Source: Marinomonas aquimarina (GTDB lineage: Bacteria > Pseudomonadota > Gammaproteobacteria > Pseudomonadales > Marinomonadaceae). From it: a stretch of DNA of 64,000 nt. Within the stretch, counting starts at the first letter, position 1; every line of letters starts with the position of its first letter. Of the stretch, positions 28,359 through 36,315 are shown one piece after another. The translations under genes were made by a program, and so were the position numbers. The notes under the pieces were generated by a model. That model made no database searches. It saw nothing but the letters and a program-made list of their open reading frames with translations, and had not been told where the DNA came from. The DNA lies in the NCBI RefSeq assembly GCF_900089755.1, contig NZ_FLOC01000011.1, positions 79,112-143,111 on the forward strand, read 5' to 3'.

Positions 28359-29548
28359 GGCTGATCCTCCTGATCATTCACTATGCTGTTAAAGAGTTGC
28401 TTCAAGGTGCTGGCACGAGATGCTTCGATTTCTTTTTCCATTAACAAACGATCAAACACTTCTTCGGGAGTGATGTCTTCTAAGGTGGAGGTTTCACCAC
28501 CGCCATCAAACAGGCCGGCCGCCTTACGCGTACGCTGCACTTTCACGACTTCGATGTTGCGCCCCTCACACAGTTCAGCAAGCTTTTCTTGGAAAGGCCC
28601 TAAATTAATGTCTTCGCTAACCGTAATATCCAGCCAAATCGCTAAATTTTGCTCATCATCTAGTGCTTCGATCTGCTTAAGCAATTCATTGCGGGACCCA
28701 GTGAGCGCCATTAACTGACGAAATGCAGGAATGGCAATACGCTCTACTTGTCGCGCCTCAGTGTCATACACACACACCGTTTTAGGGCTGTTCGCTTCAT
28801 CGAAACTCATCGCCATCGGCGAGCCCGAATAACGCCACAGGGAATTGCCCCCCACTGGCATAGGTTTATGAATATGTCCCAAGGCAAGATAGTCAAACGG
28901 AGGTAATAAACTCGGGGGCAACGATTCTAGACTGCCGACGTAAATGTCGCGCACCGACTCTGTCTTTTCACCGCCCACCATCGTTAAGTGCCCGGTACCA
29001 ATGATGGGCACATCGCCCGCCATAGACTGAGCACAGTCATACTGTTGTTGGTAATAGCGCTGAATTTGTTCCGCCAACTGCAGCTGTTTATCAGAGCCGG
29101 ATTGCCCTACTTCGTAGCGCACCATATCGCGCGCGCGCAAAAATGGGATGGCACACACAAGCGCTGCTAACTGCCCCTGCTCATCGACTAATCGCACTAC
29201 CGCCTGCTCGGCCTCGTCCCAAGCAGGCTGCGTCACAACATAGGTGTTCAGTGTCGCTAACAGGTTTTTACTTTCATTTAGCACACTGACGGAGTCGTGA
29301 TTACCAGCCACCACGATCAATTGGCAATTCAACTTATTTAGCTGCAGCACACAGTCGTGATACAGCTCTCGCGCATAACTTGGCGGAGTCGAAGTATCGA
29401 ACACATCCCCAGCCAAAATGACCGCACCAATCTGCTGCTCTGTGACTGTTGTGGCTAACCAATTGATAAAAAGTCGATGCTCTTCTAAACGACTTTTCCC
29501 CATAAAACTCTGGCCTAAATGCCAGTCGGAGGTGTGTAAAATCTTCAT
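28355..29548 (-). CDS. sbcD: Exonuclease subunit SbcD
   Basis: 397 residues starting MKILHTSDWHLGQSF. A longer upstream frame overlaps the ferredoxin gene and is not family-like. The Mre11-type metallophosphoesterase motifs are complete: TSDWHLGQ, LAGDVFDT, VAGNHDS, GTGHLTM and ALGHIHKP. It is the nuclease subunit of SbcCD. The ATG overlaps the ferredoxin stop by one base (TAATG) and the gene overlaps sbcC by 4 bases, placing all in one operon with pepD. Confidence 0.96.
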   Translation of the reverse strand: MKILHTSDWHLGQSFMGKSRLEEHRLFINWLATTVTEQQIGAVILAGDVFDTSTPPSYARELYHDCVLQLNKLNCQLIVVAGNHDSVSVLNESKNLLATLNTYVVTQPAWDEAEQAVVRLVDEQGQLAALVCAIPFLRARDMVRYEVGQSGSDKQLQLAEQIQRYYQQQYDCAQSMAGDVPIIGTGHLTMVGGEKTESVRDIYVGSLESLPPSLLPPFDYLALGHIHKPMPVGGNSLWRYSGSPMAMSFDEANSPKTVCVYDTEARQVERIAIPAFRQLMALTGSRNELLKQIEALDDEQNLAIWLDITVSEDINLGPFQEKLAELCEGRNIEVVKVQRTRKAAGLFDGGGETSTLEDITPEEVFDRLLMEKEIEASRASTLKQLFNSIVNDQEDQP

Positions 29549-30288
29549 TAATTTGAGTGTGTCATAAAGGTAAATTCGGCCACGCGGCAACGGCTGTCGC
29601 TGAGCCACTGCTCAAGCTCATCTAAAGCCGCTGGCTGATCATTCAAAACAAGAGCCTTATCAAAGCGCTGAAACGATAACGCGGTCGGCTTGCTGCTCAT
29701 ATCAATCACGCAAGTCACAATGCTTTGCTCAAACCCGGCTTGGCGCATCAATGCCTGAAAGTCCTGCGCCAACACCTGATTGTGCGCTGAATACAACAGC
29801 AAATGAGAAGCGGATATGTCTAATTGAGCGCGCTGTGCACCTTGCTCAATGCGCACCTCGGCCAACTGTTCAACGAAGCGTGTGGGGAAATAAAACGTCA
29901 GTAAGTCCCCTGTTGTACTGCAGCTAACCGAGCGCCCAATTTGCTCATCCAGCTGCCAACGAAACACAGCGCCAAGCGGTAAACTCAAGGAACAATGGGC
30001 GGCTACCTTGCACCATTGATCTGACAGTGGTGTCACCTCATAGCGATCAAGAGCAATAGTAAAACGCTCGGCGGGTTTACTGAGTAACGTAAGAGAGTGC
30101 TGTACACTTTGCTGGCAAGCCAATAATGCCTCACCTTGGGGTTGATAAAGCTTACAGCTACCGCAAGCACCTGCCAAACAGCTGTGTGGCACCAAGGCCC
30201 CCTGACGCAGTAAAGCAGATAATAAATTGTCGCCTAGGCTGACAGGATAAATTTGACCATCCAGACTGACACTACAGGTTTCACTCAT
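29548..30288 (-). CDS. 2Fe-2S ferredoxin-domain protein with degenerate reductase-like C-terminus
   Basis: 246 residues. The N-terminal plant-type ferredoxin domain (about 1-75) carries Cys37, Cys42, Cys45 and Cys58 in the canonical CxxxxCxxC...C pattern (SCLAGACGSCKLY). Residues about 90-180 look like the FAD domain of ferredoxin-NADPH reductases. However, the flavin motif RxYS is RSVS here. The expected NAD-binding GGTGxAP loop is replaced by LYSAHNQVLAQDFQAL. The protein may keep only electron transfer or a structural role. It is translationally coupled to sbcD and overlaps pepD by 8 bases. Function unknown. Confidence 0.8.
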   Translation of the reverse strand: MSETCSVSLDGQIYPVSLGDNLLSALLRQGALVPHSCLAGACGSCKLYQPQGEALLACQQSVQHSLTLLSKPAERFTIALDRYEVTPLSDQWCKVAAHCSLSLPLGAVFRWQLDEQIGRSVSCSTTGDLLTFYFPTRFVEQLAEVRIEQGAQRAQLDISASHLLLYSAHNQVLAQDFQALMRQAGFEQSIVTCVIDMSSKPTALSFQRFDKALVLNDQPAALDELEQWLSDSRCRVAEFTFMTHSN

Positions 30289-31774
30289 GTGGGCTCTCGC
30301 ACTGCAGAGTTTTTGGGGTCTGCGCCAACAAGGTCACAAGAATTTGCCAAAACTCGGCGACCGAGCTGATTTGCAAACGCTCAGACGGTGAGTGAGCACC
30401 ACGAATATTGGGGCCAAAGGAGACCATTTCCATACCAGGGTATTTTGCACCGATAATGCCGCATTCTAGCCCTGCGTGTATCACCTTAACGCTTGGGGCA
30501 AAGCCCATAACTTGCTGATGTACGCTATTAAAGTGCTGCAATAAATTAGAATTAGGTTCCGGCTTCCAGCCTGGATAGCCATTTTCGAGTAACACCTCAC
30601 AGCCAATCAGTTCAAACGGTGCACTGGCAACAGCGGCTAGAAATTGGGTTTGGCTGTCCACCAAAGAGCGCACCAACAAACACCCCGAGAACGCCATGGA
30701 GTCATTGTCATCCTGTAGTTGTATCACGCCGAGGTTACAGGAAGTCTCCACCACCCCCTCTAACGTTGGCGACATGCGGTGCACACCATTAGGGGCACAC
30801 ATTAACGCTTGTAGCAGCTGTGCTTGCGCGCTGCTTGTTAGGTGTGCTGCCTTGGCAGCGGGCTCTATTTTCAGCACTAGGTTTGGATCAGTATCGGCAA
30901 ATTCGCTGGCAATAATCTGCCCTTGTTGATACAGCCAAGCTTCAACCAAAGCTTGATCCGAGGTGGCAATCTGTAAGGTGGCAGTCGCGTCTCGGGCAAT
31001 GGCATTGCGTAATGTGCCACCTATCAACTCAGAAACACCAAACGCCACGTGTGACTGCAATTGCTGCAGCAGTCGTACTAATAACACATTGGCATTGGCT
31101 CGGCCTTTGTGGATATCCAACCCTGAGTGACCGCCTTTTAGCCCCATGATGCTGACACGCAGAGCCGTCTCGAATTCACTATTCAGTTCAGAGGCAAAAC
31201 GCTGACTAACATTGATGTCGATACCACCCGCACAGCCAATGTACACATCACCGCGATCCTCAGAGTCTAGGTTGAGTAAACGTTTGCCTTGTAAAATACC
31301 CTGTTGCAATTGGCTCGCGCCACGCAGACTGGTTTCTTCTTCAATGGTAAACAGCGCTTCTAACGGACCGTGAGCAAGCTCTTGGCTTTCTAATACCGCA
31401 AGAATCGCCGCCACACCAATGCCATTATCTGCGCCTAAAGTGGTCCCTTTAGCATGCACCCAACCATCTTGCTCAAACGTCTCAATAGGATCCGTCTCAA
31501 AGTTATGAGCAGAGTCAGACTCTTTCTGTGCCACCATATCTAGGTGACCCTGAAGGACCACGGTTTCACGGTCTTCCATACCGGCACTGGCCGCTTTATA
31601 GATAATCAGGTTACCAGCCGGATCCACATAAGGCGTCATCCCCAATTGCTGAGCCCAATTGAACAAGTAATCGCGCAGCGCTTGCTCATGAAAAGATGGG
31701 CGCGGAATGTCACACAAGACGCGAAACTGTTGCCAAATCGCCATGGGCGTTAGGGACTCTAACCATTGGTTCAT
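30281..31774 (-). CDS. pepD: Aminoacyl-histidine dipeptidase PepD (peptidase D, M20 family)
   Basis: 497 residues from the ATG at 31774, preceded by GGGAGAAG. A TTG 18 bases upstream is less likely. Zinc-binding motifs of the M20 di-metal family are present: VLQGHLDMVAQ, LGADNGIGVAAI, IEEETSLRGA and NLDSED. The C-terminal His lies in ECGIIGAKYPGMEMVSFGP. It cleaves Xaa-His dipeptides such as carnosine in the cytoplasm. It is the first gene of pepD-ferredoxin-sbcD-sbcC, and its ribosome site lies right behind the T run of the gor terminator. Confidence 0.94.
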   Translation of the reverse strand: MNQWLESLTPMAIWQQFRVLCDIPRPSFHEQALRDYLFNWAQQLGMTPYVDPAGNLIIYKAASAGMEDRETVVLQGHLDMVAQKESDSAHNFETDPIETFEQDGWVHAKGTTLGADNGIGVAAILAVLESQELAHGPLEALFTIEEETSLRGASQLQQGILQGKRLLNLDSEDRGDVYIGCAGGIDINVSQRFASELNSEFETALRVSIMGLKGGHSGLDIHKGRANANVLLVRLLQQLQSHVAFGVSELIGGTLRNAIARDATATLQIATSDQALVEAWLYQQGQIIASEFADTDPNLVLKIEPAAKAAHLTSSAQAQLLQALMCAPNGVHRMSPTLEGVVETSCNLGVIQLQDDNDSMAFSGCLLVRSLVDSQTQFLAAVASAPFELIGCEVLLENGYPGWKPEPNSNLLQHFNSVHQQVMGFAPSVKVIHAGLECGIIGAKYPGMEMVSFGPNIRGAHSPSERLQISSVAEFWQILVTLLAQTPKTLQCESPHE

Positions 31775-31795
31775 ACTGTTTACTTCTCCCAAAAA

Positions 31796-31828
31796 ATAAG
31801 CCGCTTAATCGAACATTAAGCGGCTTAT
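31796..31828 (-). terminator. Intrinsic terminator after gor
   Basis: The 14-bp stem ATAAGCCGCTTAAT/ATTAAGCGGCTTAT is followed by TTTTTT on the minus strand. It separates gor from pepD; the pepD Shine-Dalgarno begins immediately after the T run. Confidence 0.9.
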
Positions 31829-31844
31829 AGACTGTATGACTTGC

Positions 31845-33203
31845 TTAGCGCTTTTTCAACGATCCCGCCGAAAAGGTCACAAACTCTTCCGCACTGGTTG
31901 GGTGTACCCCCACGGTACTATCAAAATGCGCCTTGGTGGCACCAGCCTTTAGCGCGATTCCCAAACCTTGAATGATTTCACCCGCGTAATCCCCCACCAT
32001 GTGGGCGCCTAACACCCTATCCGTGGCACGATCCACAATCAGCTTCATAAAGGTACGCTCTTGGGCCCCCGAAAGTGTATGTTTCATGGCACGGAAGTCA
32101 GTCTGATAGACATCGATATCCAAGCCGCGCTGATCCGCTTCTTGCTCAGACAACCCCACCGTACCAATCGGCGGCTGAGAGAACACGGCGGTCGGAATGT
32201 TATCGTAGTCAAAGTTCGGCTCGACGCCGTCAAACCAGTAACCAATCAGCGCCATGGCTTCTTTAATAGCAACAGGCGTCAATTGCACTCGATCGGTCAC
32301 ATCACCAATGGCGTATACAGACTCAACACTGCTCTGGTAACGGTCATTGACCACAATAGCACCGTTCTTCGTTGTTTCGATGCCAACCTGTTGCAAGTTC
32401 AATGCGCCAGTGTTTGGCACACGTCCGGTGGCGTACAGAACTTCGTCAAACATCAACACACGACCATCTTTTAAGGTCACTTGTTTCTGACCATCAACGG
32501 ATTCGATCTTTTCAACATCGCTGTTTAGTTCAACGTTGACACCGGCACGAGCATATTCGTTGCTGGCAAAGTCACGCACATCCTCATCAAAGCCGCGTAG
32601 CAGTTTATCGCCACGATACATAAGCGTCGTTTCGACCCCAAGACCCTGACAGATACCGGCGAACTCCACTGCGATATAACCACCACCGACGACCAGAATG
32701 GACTTTGGTAGTTCTTCTAAATAGAACATATCATCCGACACCAGCACCAAATCATTACCTGGAAACTCTGGTACAAATGGTTTGGCACCCACCGCGATCA
32801 AAATACGCTCGGCGCTGATCAACTCGTGACCCACTTTGACAGTGTGCGCATCGACCAGCTCACCATAACCTTGATGAATCGTTACGCCAGGGTTCTCTAA
32901 CAGATTTTTATAGATGCCGTTTAAACGCTCAATCTCTTTGCTTTTGTTGTCTCGCAACGTTGCCCAATCAAAGCTTGGTTTTGCAAATTCCCAACCATAG
33001 CCTTTTGCTTGCTCAGCCACGTGACTGTATTCAGACCCATAGACAAACAGTTTTTTCGGCACACAACCAATATTCACACAGGTGCCGCCGAGTGCTTGAA
33101 ACTCAGCCACGCCTACCTTAAACCCTTTTGAGGCAGCGACACGGCTTGCACGAACACCGCCGGAGCCAGCACCAATCACGAATAAATCATATTGATAGTT
33201 CAT
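31845..33203 (-). CDS. gor: Glutathione-disulfide reductase
   Basis: A 452-residue flavoprotein of the pyridine nucleotide-disulfide oxidoreductase family. The FAD Rossmann motif GAGSGGVRAS, redox-active disulfide GGTCVNIGCVPKK, NADPH motif GGGYIAVEFAG with following Arg (YRGDKLLRGF), and C-terminal His-Glu pair HPTSAEEF are all visible. It reduces GSSG with NADPH in the cytoplasm. I start at the ATG (33203) rather than the preceding GTG. It has a strong promoter at 33287-33315 and is divergent from xthA. Confidence 0.96.
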   Translation of the reverse strand: MNYQYDLFVIGAGSGGVRASRVAASKGFKVGVAEFQALGGTCVNIGCVPKKLFVYGSEYSHVAEQAKGYGWEFAKPSFDWATLRDNKSKEIERLNGIYKNLLENPGVTIHQGYGELVDAHTVKVGHELISAERILIAVGAKPFVPEFPGNDLVLVSDDMFYLEELPKSILVVGGGYIAVEFAGICQGLGVETTLMYRGDKLLRGFDEDVRDFASNEYARAGVNVELNSDVEKIESVDGQKQVTLKDGRVLMFDEVLYATGRVPNTGALNLQQVGIETTKNGAIVVNDRYQSSVESVYAIGDVTDRVQLTPVAIKEAMALIGYWFDGVEPNFDYDNIPTAVFSQPPIGTVGLSEQEADQRGLDIDVYQTDFRAMKHTLSGAQERTFMKLIVDRATDRVLGAHMVGDYAGEIIQGLGIALKAGATKAHFDSTVGVHPTSAEEFVTFSAGSLKKR

Positions 33204-33286
33204 CACTGTAAAGCCTTTTTCTTTAAATATGCTTTGTCAATTGGGGCCACATCGGATTTTTCAATACAACTTTTTTGAATAACCGT

Positions 33287-33315
33287 TCTATAAAGTTGAA
33301 TGTAGATATTGTCAA
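33287..33315 (-). promoter_or_regulatory. Sigma-70 promoter of gor
   Basis: On the minus strand a perfect TTGACA (33310-33315) and TATAGA (33287-33292) are separated by exactly 17 bases, about 84 bases before the gor ATG. This is among the closest consensus promoters in the window. No clear OxyR dyad is visible next to it. Confidence 0.75.
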
Positions 33316-33375
33316 TGCGACATTAATCTGTAACCATTTGTAAAATTTCACAACAGGTCAGGAATAACAATAAAC

Positions 33376-34188
33376 ATGAAAGTGGTCTCCTTTAATATCA
33401 ATGGATTAAGAGCTCGTCCGCATCAGATCGAGGAGCTAGTCAACACCCAACAACCTGATGTCATTGGCCTACAAGAAATCAAAGTTCATGATGATGCCTT
33501 TCCCCATGAAATACCTGAATCTGTTGGCTACCACGCCTATTACTTTGGTCAGAAGTCCCATTATGGTGTCGCCATTTTCAGTAAAGCGCCAGCTATTGAA
33601 GTGGAATACGGCTTCCCTAACGATGAAGACGATGCTCAACGCCGCATGATCATTGCCACCTTTGCCACGGAAAAAGGCCCATTAAAGGTAATTAATGGCT
33701 ACTTCCCTCAAGGGGAGAATCGTGACCATGAAACAAAGTTCCCAGCCAAGCGTAAGTTCTACCAGGACTTGATGGCGTACCTAGAAGCTCAGCCAGCGGA
33801 TGCGCAAATCATCGTGATGGGTGACTTCAACATTTCACCACAAGATTTGGACATTGGCATTGGCCCACAAAATGCGAAACGCTGGCTACGTACCGGCAAA
33901 TGTAGCTTCTTGCCAGAAGAACGTGAATGGTTTGATCGCCTACTTGGCTGGGGCTTAACGGATACTTACCGCCATCAGCACCCAAATTCACAGGAGCTGT
34001 TTAGCTGGTTTGATTATCGCTCAAAGGGCTTTGACGACACACCGAAACGTGGCCTGCGTATTGATGGCATTTTGGCCAGTGCAGCATTGATAGACAGCCT
34101 TGAGGAAACAGGCATCGATTACCATATTCGTGGCTTGGAGAAACCGTCTGACCACGCGCCAGTTTGGGCCAAATTCAATCTAAAATAG
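33376..34188 (+). CDS. xthA: Exodeoxyribonuclease III
   Basis: A 270-residue AP endonuclease/3'-5' exonuclease of the EEP fold. Metal and catalytic residues are visible in [43 protein letters not shown] and the terminal [10 protein letters not shown] (catalytic His). It repairs abasic and oxidised 3' ends. It is divergent from gor and about 170 bases upstream of the ArsR-type gene. AGGAA lies 12 bases before the ATG, somewhat far. Confidence 0.96.
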   Translation: MKVVSFNINGLRARPHQIEELVNTQQPDVIGLQEIKVHDDAFPHEIPESVGYHAYYFGQKSHYGVAIFSKAPAIEVEYGFPNDEDDAQRRMIIATFATEKGPLKVINGYFPQGENRDHETKFPAKRKFYQDLMAYLEAQPADAQIIVMGDFNISPQDLDIGIGPQNAKRWLRTGKCSFLPEEREWFDRLLGWGLTDTYRHQHPNSQELFSWFDYRSKGFDDTPKRGLRIDGILASAALIDSLEETGIDYHIRGLEKPSDHAPVWAKFNLK

Positions 34189-34214
34189 ATGCTTTTTTAA
34201 CCAAGCAATCTAAA

Positions 34215-34262
34215 CTGAGGGTAGCCTATCGAATAGGTCGTTTTTACGCTAAATACCCCCAG
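34215..34262 (+). other. Nested inverted repeats downstream of xthA
   Basis: The outer arms CTGAGGGTA (34215-34223) and TACCCCCAG (34254-34262) pair with one mismatch. They enclose the inner hairpin CCTAT-CGA-ATAGG (34225-34237), which is followed by GTCGTTTTTACG. The inner hairpin plus T5 could act as the xthA terminator, or the whole could be a structured leader for the next gene. Confidence 0.4.
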
Positions 34263-34306
34263 TTTTATCCACAAACGATGTGGATTATTTATTTTCAAAA
34301 GAGCAT

Positions 34307-34323
34307 CTGATATAAACTGATAT
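34307..34323 (+). promoter_or_regulatory. Direct repeat upstream of the ArsR-type gene, possible operator
   Basis: CTGATAT-AAA-CTGATAT, two 7-base repeats one helical turn apart, lies just upstream of a TATACT -10-like element (CTCACTATACTAAT), about 44-60 bases before the start codon. This position suits autoregulation by the encoded repressor, but binding is an inference. Confidence 0.35.
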
Positions 34324-34366
34324 TCATTCTCACTATACTAATAACTAGCAACTCGAACTACACATC

Positions 34367-34672
34367 ATGCCTAAAGAATTAACTATCTCAGAAATGTTAG
34401 ACCGCGCAAGTGAAGCCTCAGGCTTTCTCAAAGCGTTAAGCAATGAAAATCGCTTAATCATTCTTTGCAACCTACTTCAAGGCGAGTTGTCTGTGGGTTC
34501 ACTTAACGAGAAAGTGTTGCTTAGCCAATCGGCTCTTTCACAGCATTTAGCTGTGTTGCGCAAAGATGGCCTAGTGGCGACGCGACGCGATTCGCAAACC
34601 ATTTTTTACTCGATTGCTGACAGTCGCGTCAAAGAACTGATCCAGAAGCTGCACGATCTTTTCTGCGTCTAG
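34367..34672 (+). CDS. ArsR/SmtB-family repressor of the BigR/SqrR/YgaV type
   Basis: A 101-residue winged-helix repressor. The helix-turn-helix is VLLSQSALSQHLAVLRKDGLV, and the wing is ATRRDSQTIFYSI. The toxic-metal motif ELCVCDL is absent. Two cysteines, Cys34 (NRLIILCNLL) and Cys100 (DLFCV), sit exactly where BigR, SqrR and YgaV carry the dithiol that forms a di- or tetrasulfide with reactive sulfur. It is therefore probably a persulfide- or redox-sensing repressor. No sulfide-oxidation gene is adjacent, so its target is elsewhere or unknown. Confidence 0.82.
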   Translation: MPKELTISEMLDRASEASGFLKALSNENRLIILCNLLQGELSVGSLNEKVLLSQSALSQHLAVLRKDGLVATRRDSQTIFYSIADSRVKELIQKLHDLFCV

Positions 34673-34685
34673 CTCGAACGCTCTA

Positions 34686-35375
34686 CTAGACAAAAAAGTT
34701 CGCCATCTTATTGGCTACCCATTTTGGTTGCTCAAGCGGTAACATGTGACCGCTTTGAGCAACAACCTTTACCGAGACGTTGCTCAATTGTGCGATTTGC
34801 TTGAGTGCGTCACTACTAACAAACTGATCCCCAAGCCCTGCCAAGACTTGCCATGGTCGGCCGCTCTCTTCAATCGCTGCGACGTTATTGCGCCGCTCAA
34901 GCGTCGCTTGTAATTGCGCCACAAACACTGCTTCTCCCAAAGCACCGTCCATATCCAAAATAATCTGCAACAGGCGCTCTTGCACAGCATGCTCAGGCAA
35001 TAGCATCGCCTTTGCTTTCTTCATAGGAATGCCTCGATAGCCTGATTTCAACACCCATTCAAGCGCTTGCTGACGCTGCTGCTTTTCCGTCTCAGGAAGC
35101 TCACTGGCACTGTTTGAGAGCACCATCGCGCGCTCAATACGCTCTGGTGCTAGACGAGCAATCTCGCTCACCAGATAGCCACCAAGGGAAAAGCCTAGCA
35201 AATTCACTGGGCGGTCGGGCAGTTGTGAGATTATGACCGACACCATCTCTGACAGGTTACTCACCACTGGCAAAGTAACGTGTTTTAAAACAATATGCTT
35301 TGGCAAAAAGGGGAACAACTCTTGCCAAAGCAGCTCGGTACACATGGTACCGGGTAAACAATACACTTCGATCAT
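34686..35375 (-). CDS. Alpha/beta hydrolase
   Basis: A 229-residue serine hydrolase fold. The nucleophile elbow is GFSLGG (Ser about residue 63), with the acid in the AGLGDQFVSSD region and the catalytic His in SGHMLPLEQPKWVA. The GTMCTELLW oxyanion strand is near the N-terminus. The cap is small, similar in size to BioH or menaquinone-pathway hydrolases, but I cannot assign a substrate. It is translationally coupled to the upstream DNA ligase gene (TAATG), and ends 13 bases from the convergent ArsR gene. Confidence 0.82.
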   Translation of the reverse strand: MIEVYCLPGTMCTELLWQELFPFLPKHIVLKHVTLPVVSNLSEMVSVIISQLPDRPVNLLGFSLGGYLVSEIARLAPERIERAMVLSNSASELPETEKQQRQQALEWVLKSGYRGIPMKKAKAMLLPEHAVQERLLQIILDMDGALGEAVFVAQLQATLERRNNVAAIEESGRPWQVLAGLGDQFVSSDALKQIAQLSNVSVKVVAQSGHMLPLEQPKWVANKMANFFV

Positions 35376-36217
35376 TAAGACTCAGGCTCTCTAAATTGAA
35401 AGGGACCTTTGCGCACTCGGACGTAGCTGGCAAAGCGAGGTAACCCAGTCGCCGTTAACCCTTGATAGCGGAAGGTAATATACTCACCCACTTTTGGCGG
35501 CTCGGCTCTTTCAGCGTCCGAGAACCCCGTGCCAATTTTAAACTGTCGGCCATTCGCAAGCTCCACCAACAAGGCTCCCAACATACCTTGGTACTTACCT
35601 TTACCACTGGCATGGCCTATGACTTTGGCTTCGGCATCTTGATAAGGCTTAAGCTTGAGCAACGCATCACTACGCCCGCCCTTAAGCAAAGCCTCACGAT
35701 GATGCAGCATTAAGCCTTCACCACCCTGCGCTACCACTTGATCAAGCATGGCATATAGAGCATCGGAATTCGGCAAACGTTGTTGCAACACTGGTTTGAG
35801 CGTTGCGCTATCAGTCGCAGCGATCAAATCATGATAGTTGATCGCGCGCTGCTCAAAGGTCTGCTTAAGGTTGGGAGCATCAAACACCATATAGTGGATG
35901 GCTTGCCACTGCGCGCTATTTGGCTGCTGGTCTAATACTGTGCGCTGCACATGGTTAAAGCGCCCTCTTCCGGCCCACAGTTCACCATCAAGCCACACCT
36001 TTGGCCAACCTGCTGTAAACCAATCTGGTGCGTTAATCGGATGACCTTGACGTGTACTCAGCTGATGACCGTCCCAAATGGCACGAATACCATCCAGCTT
36101 TTCACTAACTAAGTAATCGGAAACGTCTTCATCCTCATAGACAGTAGCGAGCTGTACTGTTTGAGCAAAAGCCGTTGACGCGAGCCACAATAGGGCTAGG
36201 GAGACGATAATTCGCAT
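35375..36217 (-). CDS. ligE: Secreted ATP-dependent DNA ligase (LigE type)
   Basis: 280 residues from an ATG with a perfect AGGAGG ribosome site; an upstream in-frame Met lacks one. A Sec signal peptide (1-18, ending AFA-Q) indicates periplasmic export. Ligase motifs follow: KLDGIRA with adenylated Lys40, WLDGELWAG, YMVFDAP, GGEGLMLHH and LLKLKPYQDAEAKVIG. A C-terminal OB domain (about 195-280) completes the minimal enzyme. It lacks extra DNA-binding domains, as in the Lig E family. It is suggested to act on extracellular or incoming DNA. It is in an operon with the alpha/beta hydrolase. Confidence 0.9.
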   Translation of the reverse strand: MRIIVSLALLWLASTAFAQTVQLATVYEDEDVSDYLVSEKLDGIRAIWDGHQLSTRQGHPINAPDWFTAGWPKVWLDGELWAGRGRFNHVQRTVLDQQPNSAQWQAIHYMVFDAPNLKQTFEQRAINYHDLIAATDSATLKPVLQQRLPNSDALYAMLDQVVAQGGEGLMLHHREALLKGGRSDALLKLKPYQDAEAKVIGHASGKGKYQGMLGALLVELANGRQFKIGTGFSDAERAEPPKVGEYITFRYQGLTATGLPRFASYVRVRKGPFQFREPES

Positions 36218-36271
36218 AAGACCTCCTTGTCTTTGCTTTGAATTTTCCATCTAAGCGCAACACTTAGACAT

Positions 36272-36302
36272 AAAAAAGCCCAAGCGTTTGGCTTGGGCTT
36301 TC
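36272..36302 (-). terminator. Intrinsic terminator after htpG
   Basis: The hairpin AAAGCCCAAGC-CAAAC-GCTTGGGCTTT is followed by T residues on the minus strand, directly after the htpG stop. Confidence 0.9.
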
Positions 36303-36315
36303 GTTGTATAAGTGA

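Noticed and set aside
35375..36250. Assigning the ligase as a phage-type cytoplasmic enzyme from the longer start
   Set aside because: The longer start lacks a ribosome site; the internal ATG has a perfect AGGAGG and opens a signal peptide.
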